A DNA stretch of 12,226 nt, from NCBI GenBank assembly GCA_036399695.1, contig DASWMP010000015.1, positions 1-12,226 on the forward strand. Reading direction: 5' to 3'. The DNA is from DASVEE01 sp036399695. Its GTDB lineage: Bacteria > Acidobacteriota > Thermoanaerobaculia > Gp7-AA8. Position 1 is the stretch's first letter; each line of letters starts with the position of its first letter. The notes beneath the pieces are model-generated. The model was not told the DNA's origin and did not search any database. It saw only the letters and a program-made list of their open reading frames with translations. Position numbers and translations under genes: made by a program. Positions 7,325 to 12,226 of this stretch are shown piece after piece.

Positions 7325-8857
7325 ATGTTGTCGAAAATCTGGACCGCTGCCACTCTGGGCATCGACGCGGTCCGCATCGTCATCGAGGTCGACGCTCGCG
7401 GCTACGAGCAGCAGCCTGGCTTCACGCTCGTCGGTCTGCCCGACGCGGTCGTGCGGGAGTCGATTCCGCGCGTCCGGTCGGCCATGCACAACTGCGGCTT
7501 CCACCTGCCGCCGCGCCACATCACTCTCAACCTCGCCCCTGCTGACGTCCGCAAGGAAGGCTCGGGCTTCGACCTGCCGATCGCCATCGGCATCCTGCTG
7601 GCCCTCGGCGTCCTGGAGGAACAGCACGTCGCCGGCCGGCTCTTCGTGGGCGAACTGTCGCTCGACGGCGCCGTCACGCCCGTGCGCGGCACGCTCTCCA
7701 TCTCCTCGGCGATCGCCGGAGACCGCGCCGTGCGCGAGCTCCTCGTGCCGCTCGCCAACGGCAACGAAGCCGCTGCCGTGCAAACCACCCGCGTCGTCGG
7801 CGTTCCGCATCTGACGTCGCTCGTCGGTCACCTGCGTGGCGTGGCGCCGCTCGCCGTCGCCACGTCGGCGCCAGGAACCGAGCCGCCCCTCGACTGGGCC
7901 GACTTTGCGGACGTGCGCGGCCAGACGCAGGCCAAGCGCTCGCTCGAAGTCGCGGCTGCCGGCGGCCACAACGTGATGCTGATCGGCCCTCCGGGCTCCG
8001 GCAAGACGATGCTGGCCAAGCGGCTGCCGTCGATCCTGCCGCGCCTCTCGCTCGAGGAGGCCATCGTCACGACGATGATCCACTCCGTCGCCGGCATGCT
8101 CCCGACCGGCAGCGGCCTCCTCGCCCACCGCCCCTTCCGCGCGCCGCACCACACCATCTCCACGGCCGGTCTGTCGGGCGGCAGCGCGCGGGTGCGGCCG
8201 GGCGAGGTCAGCCTCGCTCACCACGGCGTGCTCTTCCTCGACGAGCTGCCCGAGTTCCGCCGCGAGACCCTCGAAGCGATGCGCCAGCCGATGGAAGACG
8301 GCACCGTGACGATCGCCCGCGCGCTGCGCAGCGTGTCGTATCCATCGCGCTTCACTCTTGCGGCCGCCCTGAATCCCTGCCCCTGCGGCTACTTCAACGA
8401 CAGCCGGCGCCAGTGCATCTGCACGCCCACACAGATCGCCCGCTATCTGGCGAAGATCTCCGGTCCGCTGCTCGATCGCATCGACCTGCAGGTCGAAGTG
8501 GCGGCGTTGCGCGGCGAGGAGATCACGTCGCTGGAGCCGGGCGAAACGTCGGCCGCGATTCGCGAGCGGGTGGAAGCCGCGCGTGCCGTGCAGCGCGAAC
8601 GTTTCCGCCGCAGCGGCATCAGTTGCAACGCCGAAATGACGTCGCGCCATCTGCGCAAATGGTGCGCGCTCGAACCGCCGTCGCGCCGCATTCTCCTGCA
8701 CGCGATCGAGCACCTCGGCCTCTCCGCGCGCGCCCACGATCGCATCCTGAAAGTGGCCCGCACCATCGCCGATCTGGCGTCGTGCGAAGCCATCGAAACC
8801 GGACATGTCGCGGAGGCTGTGCAGTACCGCGCGCTCGACCGAGCCTACTTTCGATGA
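7325..8857 (+). CDS. comM: ComM/YifB-family AAA+ ATPase (Mg-chelatase-like)
   Basis: ComM is a hexameric helicase that drives branch migration when single-stranded donor DNA is integrated during natural transformation. The 510-aa length matches the family. The N-terminal Lon-protease-like domain ChlI (about 20-145) includes VGLPDAVVRES (36-46). Walker A is GPPGSGKT (221-228) and Walker B is VLFLDE (302-307). A cysteine cluster, NPCPCGY with QCIC (Cys352, 354, 364, 366), probably binds zinc. DRID follows at 384-387, and the C-terminal Mg_chelatase_C domain covers about 405-505. The start at 7325 gives the expected MLSKIWTAATLGID N terminus. There is no Shine-Dalgarno; instead a GC hairpin abuts the start. 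The gene stands alone after a strong terminator. It is widespread even in bacteria not known to be competent, so it does not by itself prove competence. Confidence 0.95.
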   Translation: MLSKIWTAATLGIDAVRIVIEVDARGYEQQPGFTLVGLPDAVVRESIPRVRSAMHNCGFHLPPRHITLNLAPADVRKEGSGFDLPIAIGILLALGVLEEQHVAGRLFVGELSLDGAVTPVRGTLSISSAIAGDRAVRELLVPLANGNEAAAVQTTRVVGVPHLTSLVGHLRGVAPLAVATSAPGTEPPLDWADFADVRGQTQAKRSLEVAAAGGHNVMLIGPPGSGKTMLAKRLPSILPRLSLEEAIVTTMIHSVAGMLPTGSGLLAHRPFRAPHHTISTAGLSGGSARVRPGEVSLAHHGVLFLDELPEFRRETLEAMRQPMEDGTVTIARALRSVSYPSRFTLAAALNPCPCGYFNDSRRQCICTPTQIARYLAKISGPLLDRIDLQVEVAALRGEEITSLEPGETSAAIRERVEAARAVQRERFRRSGISCNAEMTSRHLRKWCALEPPSRRILLHAIEHLGLSARAHDRILKVARTIADLASCEAIETGHVAEAVQYRALDRAYFR

Positions 8858-9116
8858 AACATTTTGCAGATTTCGGTTCCGGTTTTCCGCACCCGGAAGG
8901 GCAATTCTGACCGGTTGGCGGACCTGTTGGCTGGGTCCGCCAACGAGCTTTCATCAGCATCGCGTCGATGTCACAACACTCAATGTCAGAGCAACTTACG
9001 TCGAATCAGCACGCCTTTTGCCTTGCTGTGATGGCCGTGAAAAAGTGGACGAATATCGATGGATTTCAGAATAACCCTCGGGTCCGGGCCTGTTGTCCCG
9101 CCAGTGCGATTAATGG
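8858..9116. other. Gene-poor intergenic stretch after comM
   Basis: No convincing gene lies between the comM stop and the promoter of the next gene. The sequence looks less GC-rich than its neighbours. It holds a perfect 11-bp inverted repeat near its left end. A 50-codon open frame (8968-9120) exists, but it has no ribosome binding site and about half AT at third positions, unlike the strongly GC-biased genes around it. An eroded gene, a small RNA or simple spacer are all possible. Confidence 0.5.
8914..8944 (+). terminator. Perfect 11-bp hairpin downstream of comM
   Basis: GTTGGCGGACC (8914-8924) and GGTCCGCCAAC (8934-8944) are exact reverse complements with a 9-base loop. It begins 57 bases after the comM stop. 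Only a short CTTT follows, so it is either a weak intrinsic terminator, a 3'-end stabiliser or a two-fold protein-binding site. Confidence 0.5.
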
Positions 9117-9144
9117 TTGACAAAATGGTGCGGGTTTTTATGAT
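9117..9144 (+). promoter_or_regulatory. Near-consensus sigma-70 promoter
   Basis: A perfect -35 box TTGACA (9117-9122) is followed after 16 bases by TATGAT (9139-9144), a 5/6 match to the -10 consensus. Transcription would start near 9151, leaving a leader of about 40 bases before the ATG at 9192. This is the best promoter match in the window. Confidence 0.75.
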
Positions 9145-9178
9145 CGTAGGACCTACTTCAGCAGGGTACGTGATGGGT

Positions 9179-9184
9179 GAGGAG
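9179..9184 (+). promoter_or_regulatory. Ribosome binding site of the 126-aa orphan gene
   Basis: GAGGAG lies seven bases before the ATG at 9192. It argues for that start rather than the in-frame GTG at 9177, which overlaps no ribosome binding site and would place the GAGGAG inside the coding region. Confidence 0.7.
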
Positions 9185-9191
9185 TCGGAGT

Positions 9192-9572
9192 ATGGCTTTT
9201 GAAAAGTGGGAACCGCAGCCCGAGTTCGAACGCTTTCCCGCTTCGGCGACGATTGTCCAGTCGCGCCTGATCCGTCTACCGACCCCCGTTGCGTCGATGC
9301 TTCGCCTCCGAAACAAGACGAGCGCGAACCTCTACTACGACAAGAAACGCAAGGTCATCGGCATCCGCGCCCTCGATAAGAAAGAGGAAGGGGCGGCCAA
9401 GATCCGCCAGTCCGAAAAGTCCACGTCGCTTCACGTCCCGAAGTTTTTCCGCTTCTACGACATCGAAGTGCCAGGCATCAAACGCTTCCACTGCTGGTAC
9501 GACGAGAAGGAACGGATGGCGATGATCGACATCTCGAAGCCGTCGCCCAGGGGACGGCCGACCGGCACCTGA
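9192..9572 (+). CDS. Small protein of unknown function with two-fold internal repeat
   Basis: A 126-aa, basic, cytoplasmic protein (no signal peptide or membrane segment) whose family I cannot name. It has a short N-terminal beta-type segment, SATIVQSRLIRLPTPVASML (18-37). Then come NLYYDKKRKVIGIRAL (46-61) and a later stretch with a similar pattern, HCWYDEKERMAMIDIS (100-115). Both share Y-D-x-K followed by an isoleucine-rich strand, which suggests a duplicated beta-hairpin. The order (a 'TI...RL.P..' strand, a 'YD..R.IGI' hairpin, an 'F..FYDI' segment, another YD hairpin) resembles small uncharacterised bacterial proteins, perhaps with an AbrB/MazE-like swapped-hairpin flavour; that is inference only. 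The tail (116-126) is Pro/Arg/Gly-rich. It has its own near-consensus promoter and a good Shine-Dalgarno, so it is probably well expressed and not part of an operon. No partner gene is adjacent in the same direction. Confidence 0.8.
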   Translation: MAFEKWEPQPEFERFPASATIVQSRLIRLPTPVASMLRLRNKTSANLYYDKKRKVIGIRALDKKEEGAAKIRQSEKSTSLHVPKFFRFYDIEVPGIKRFHCWYDEKERMAMIDISKPSPRGRPTGT

Positions 9573-9579
9573 CGGTGCC
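9564..9579 (+). terminator. Short hairpin spanning the orphan gene's stop codon
   Basis: GGCACC (9564-9569), loop TGAC (which contains the TGA stop), GGTGCC (9574-9579). The stem is 6 bp and GC-rich, but no T-run follows. It may be a weak terminator or 3'-end protector, or chance. Confidence 0.3.
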
Positions 9580-9603
9580 ACGGTTCCGGAGCCTGGGCGC
9601 CTG

Positions 9604-9648
9604 TGGGAGCGATGGGACCTATGGGACCTATCGGAAGACAGGCTCCCA
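9604..9648. repeat. 9-bp tandem repeat framed by an inverted repeat
   Basis: Three consecutive 9-base units run from 9605 to 9631: GGGAGCGAT, GGGACCTAT, GGGACCTAT. A decayed fourth follows (CGGAAGACA). The array is enclosed by TGGGAGC (9604-9610) and its exact reverse complement GCTCCCA (9642-9648). It lies in the 126-base spacer between two convergent genes, a typical site for dispersed intergenic repeats. The rest of 9573-9698 shows no gene. Confidence 0.6.
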
Positions 9649-9698
9649 TCCTACGAGCCGGTCCAGGGTGGCACTTCATCGGTCCTGTCGTTCCCCGC

Positions 9699-11825
9699 TC
9701 ACCCGGCGTGCACGGCGCGTGACACGGCGGCACTCAGCTCCTGCATATCGATCGGCTTGCGCAGATACGAGCGGAAACCGGCGGCGATGGCGCGGCGCTC
9801 GTCTTCGATCCGGCCGTGGGCGGTGAGCGCGAGGACCGGCAGATCATCCCACTCCCGATGCAGACGGATGGCATCGAGCAGGTCGTAGCCGTCGCGGCCG
9901 GGCATGGCGATGTCCGTCACGACGACGTCCGGCTTGCGCGTGCGCAACTGCCGCAGGGCCTCCTCGACGCTTCCCGCTTCGATCACGTGCGCGCCTGACT
10001 TGGCGAGCATCGTCCGGATGAGCAGGCGCGCGTCGGCACGATCGTCGACGTAGAGGATGCGCAGCCGCTCGAGGGGTGCGTCGATGCTTTCCCGCTCGTT
10101 GCCGCGCGGCCGTCTGGCATCGGCCGCGATCGACGCGACCGGCATCGGCAGGCGGACCGTGAATCGGGAGCCCCGCCCTTCCTCGGTCTCGACGTCGATC
10201 GTACCGCCGTGCAGCTCCGTCAGCTCTTTCGCCAGCGCGAGGCCCAGCCCGAGGCCGGCGTGCGCGCGGCGTGCGGAACTGTCGCCCTGGCGGAAACGCT
10301 CGAAGATGTGCGGCACGAGGTCGCGGCGGATGCCCGGGCCGCGATCCGCGACCGTGATGGCGGCCGAAGTCTCTTCCGCGCGGAGCGTCACCTCGACGGG
10401 CGTGCCAGGCGGAGAGAACTTGATGGCGTTCGAGAGCAGGTTCGAGACGATCTGCTGCACGCGGGCCGGATCGACGTACTGAAAGGCGAGACTGCGGTCC
10501 AGCTTCACTTCGATCGGGATCTGCTTCGCCTCGGCCGCCGGACGCACCGTGGCGAGCGCGTTCTCGATAATCACCGAGAGGTCGGCCTGCTGGCGGTCGA
10601 GCCGCATCTTGCCGGTCGTGATCCTGGAGACGTCGAGGACGTCCTCGATCAACTGCAACTGCGCGCGGGCGCTCTTGCCGATGGTCTCCAGTGCGAGCTC
10701 GCGATCCTTCTCCGACAGGTCCAGCATCTCCAGCATCTGCGACCAGCCGACGATGGCCGTGAGCGGCGTGCGCAGCTCGTGCGAGAGCGTGGCGAGGAAC
10801 TCGTCCTTCATCCGGTCCGCCTCGCGTAGCGCGTTCATGCTGACGCGCAGCGACTCCTCCGACTCGCGGAGGGCGGCGTCGACGCGCAGCTTTTCGACGA
10901 CCGGCCAGACGCGGCTCGCCACCGTCTGCAGCAGCGAGACTTCCTGGTCGCTCCAGTAGCGCGGCTCGTCGGTGCTGACCCAGAGCGACGCCACCCAGCG
11001 GCGGTCGCGCATCAGCGGCACCGCCACGTAGGCACGCTCGCCGTTCGGCCCGTAGCTCCGTTCGTAATCGCCTGCCGTGCGCGGGTCCGTCTTCGAGTCG
11101 AAGTTCACGACGACACGGCCGGCGGCCATCTCGGCCGAGGTGATCGGGCTGTAGGCACTGATCGGATGGACGCCGGCGACCGAGGGGGCGCCGCGGCAGT
11201 AATCGCGGTAGACGGTCTCGAGGTCGTTCTCCAGATCGATCTCGTTGAACAGGCAGCGGCGCACCCGGAAGTGCTCGCCGACCAGCTCGGCGACGGCAAA
11301 GAGCAGCTCCTGTGGCTCCTCGATCGTCCGGCTCAGCTCACCGATACGGGTGAGCAGTGCCAGCCGGCTTTCGGCTTCACTGAGGTAGCGTTCGCGGTCG
11401 GCGAGCGCCGCCTCGACGCGCTGGCGTTCGTCGGCTTCATGCTCGAGCTCCTGCTGCCGCTCGATGGCGAGGCGCGCCTGCCTCTCTGCCCGCAGTTGTG
11501 CATGCCGCATCCCGTTGCCCAGCAGTGCCGAACCGAGCGCCGTCAGCGCATAGATCACCAGCCCGGCGGCGACGTGCCGGTCATAGATGACGAGCGAAAA
11601 GTGCGGCGGGAGGATGAAGTAGACAGCCGAGACGCCGCCGAGAGCGGCCGCCAGCAGCGCCGGGCCGAGCCCCGCGTACCACCCCACCGCAACCAAGATC
11701 GCGAAGAACGTAAAGTACGGGACCTGCCCCTCGCCGACCAGTGGCTCCACGGCGATCCGGATGACGAGCGCCAGGGCCGTTGCCGCGACGGCAAAGGCAT
11801 AGCGCGTGAGGAGCGACCGGGGCAT
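9699..11825 (-). CDS. Hybrid sensor histidine kinase (membrane-GAF-HisKA-HATPase-REC)
   Basis: A 708-aa inner-membrane signalling kinase. Residues about 8-105 contain hydrophobic segments resembling the KdpD-type DUF4118 module. A coiled coil follows (about 108-155), then a GAF domain (about 160-315) with ERAYVAVPLMRDRRWVASLW at 263-282. HisKA carries the phospho-acceptor His349 in FLATLSHELRTPL. The HATPase has an N-box NLLSNAIKF (462-470), G1 DRGPGI (494-499), an F-box FERF (508-511) and G2 GLGLGLA (524-530). The C-terminal receiver (about 588-705) is complete: Asp594/Asp595, phospho-acceptor Asp638, Thr668 and Lys690. The catalytic parts are all intact. No Hpt domain or separate response regulator is present, so the output partner lies elsewhere. 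The ATG at 11825 is preferred over the upstream one at 11888: AGAGG lies four bases before it and hydrophobic sequence starts within ten residues. It is divergent from the next gene by 86 bp. Confidence 0.93.
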   Translation of the reverse strand: MPRSLLTRYAFAVAATALALVIRIAVEPLVGEGQVPYFTFFAILVAVGWYAGLGPALLAAALGGVSAVYFILPPHFSLVIYDRHVAAGLVIYALTALGSALLGNGMRHAQLRAERQARLAIERQQELEHEADERQRVEAALADRERYLSEAESRLALLTRIGELSRTIEEPQELLFAVAELVGEHFRVRRCLFNEIDLENDLETVYRDYCRGAPSVAGVHPISAYSPITSAEMAAGRVVVNFDSKTDPRTAGDYERSYGPNGERAYVAVPLMRDRRWVASLWVSTDEPRYWSDQEVSLLQTVASRVWPVVEKLRVDAALRESEESLRVSMNALREADRMKDEFLATLSHELRTPLTAIVGWSQMLEMLDLSEKDRELALETIGKSARAQLQLIEDVLDVSRITTGKMRLDRQQADLSVIIENALATVRPAAEAKQIPIEVKLDRSLAFQYVDPARVQQIVSNLLSNAIKFSPPGTPVEVTLRAEETSAAITVADRGPGIRRDLVPHIFERFRQGDSSARRAHAGLGLGLALAKELTELHGGTIDVETEEGRGSRFTVRLPMPVASIAADARRPRGNERESIDAPLERLRILYVDDRADARLLIRTMLAKSGAHVIEAGSVEEALRQLRTRKPDVVVTDIAMPGRDGYDLLDAIRLHREWDDLPVLALTAHGRIEDERRAIAAGFRSYLRKPIDMQELSAAVSRAVHAG

Positions 11826-11911
11826 GACGCCTCTGATGATAACGGAACGCCGCGCCGCGGGCCTTTCGCGCAGGCACAATTGACGCACACAGCAGGCAGA
11901 GGGAGAAACGA

Positions 11912-12211
11912 ATGCGTATTGCCGTACCGCACAACACGACCCGGGAGAAAGCCCGCCGCATCGTCGACCAGAAGCTGTCCACGCTCCTCGGCCAGTTCGG
12001 CCATCACGCCAAAGAGACCCAGCACGAGTGGACCGGCGACACCCTCCGTTTCAAAGGGAAGGCCCAGGGGCTGACGATCGAGGGGACGGTCGAGATCACC
12101 GAGCAGATGATGATCGTGGACGCCAGACTGCCGCTACTCGCCAAGCCGTTCGAGGGACGCATCCGCCAGACGGTCGAGCACGAGGCCGAGGCCATGTTCC
12201 GGATGGCGTAG
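11912..12211 (+). CDS. Polyhydroxyalkanoic acid system (PHA_gran_rgn) family protein
   Basis: A 99-aa soluble protein. The match to the PHA_gran_rgn family rests on an N-terminal beta strand with VPHNTTREKARRIVDQ (5-20), then HEWTGDTLRFKGKAQGLTIEG (39-58: Trp40, Gly42, Asp43, Phe47), then LPLLAKPFEGRIRQTVE (73-89). The family is often encoded near PHA synthase or granule genes, but its biochemical role is not established, and no phaC, phaP or phaR-like gene is visible here. The start is supported by AGAGGGAG (11898-11905) six bases before the ATG. The stop comes 15 bases before the window end, so downstream neighbours are unseen. The upstream neighbour is the divergent hybrid kinase; a regulatory link is possible but unsupported. 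Confidence 0.82.
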   Translation: MRIAVPHNTTREKARRIVDQKLSTLLGQFGHHAKETQHEWTGDTLRFKGKAQGLTIEGTVEITEQMMIVDARLPLLAKPFEGRIRQTVEHEAEAMFRMA

Positions 12212-12226
12212 AGCTATCTTGGAGTG

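Noticed and set aside
6974..8806. 610-codon open frame antisense to comM
   Set aside because: It spans the end of the esterase gene, a terminator and most of comM. No recognisable domain; typical high-GC antisense frame.
8854..8910. 18-codon frame starting in an ATGA overlap with the comM stop
   Set aside because: Translational coupling geometry is attractive, but the peptide is very short, has no recognisable features, and ATGA overlaps occur by chance.
8968..9120. 50-codon open frame between comM and the orphan gene
   Set aside because: No ribosome binding site, mixed AT/GC third positions unlike neighbouring genes, and its end runs into the -35 box of the next promoter. Kept only as a note in the spacer entry.
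9455..9733. Minus-strand frame with a collagen-like Gly-Pro-Ile repeat
   Set aside because: The repeat is simply the translation of the GGGACCTAT tandem array. The frame overlaps the ends of two real convergent genes and has no ribosome binding site.
11166..12074. 302-codon open frame antisense to the kinase N terminus and running into the next gene
   Set aside because: Shadow of the GAF and membrane segments of the kinase, with no motif of its own. It also overlaps the divergent gap and the PHA-family gene.

Overview
The window is high-GC DNA with dense, conserved chromosomal genes and short gaps. No phage, transposase, CRISPR or plasmid gene was seen, and no tRNA or rRNA was recognised. 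A FadL-type outer-membrane protein and several Sec signal peptides show a Gram-negative (diderm) cell. Stand-alone GatB implies a lineage that makes Gln-tRNA and/or Asn-tRNA by transamidation. The mix of two-component/GGDEF proteins, ComM, a PHA_gran_rgn protein and short GGGACCTAT-type repeats would fit an uncultured Acidobacteriota-like bacterium. That placement is only a guess from general impression, not proof.

Layout, left to right. A membrane GAF-GAF-GGDEF diguanylate cyclase (131-2092, minus) is divergent from gatB (2201-3595, plus). gatB converges, 23 bp apart, on an exported DUF4412-like protein (3619-4407, minus). That gene is divergent from a two-gene operon: a FadL/OmpP1 channel with a TTG start (4510-5787), then a secreted SGNH/GDSL esterase (5802-7199). 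The operon ends in a strong intrinsic terminator. Next is comM/yifB (7325-8857, plus), then a gene-poor stretch of about 330 bp. This holds a perfect hairpin and, at its end, a near-consensus sigma-70 promoter driving a 126-aa protein of unknown function (9192-9572). That gene converges, across a repeat-bearing spacer, on a hybrid histidine kinase (9699-11825, minus). The kinase is divergent from a small PHA-granule-region protein (11912-12211, plus).

Functional picture: most genes are unrelated housekeeping or signalling units. The one clear functional pair is the FadL channel plus SGNH esterase, which could release and import fatty acids or other hydrophobic compounds. The divergent DUF4412-like gene makes this a small envelope-related cluster. 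Two GAF-containing signalling proteins (cyclase and hybrid kinase) sit at opposite ends, with no evidence that they are linked.

I see no clear-cut new multi-gene system. The best leads are the 126-aa orphan with its strong promoter and internal two-fold repeat, the stacked hairpins before comM, and the short tandem/palindromic repeats at 8-29 and 9604-9648.
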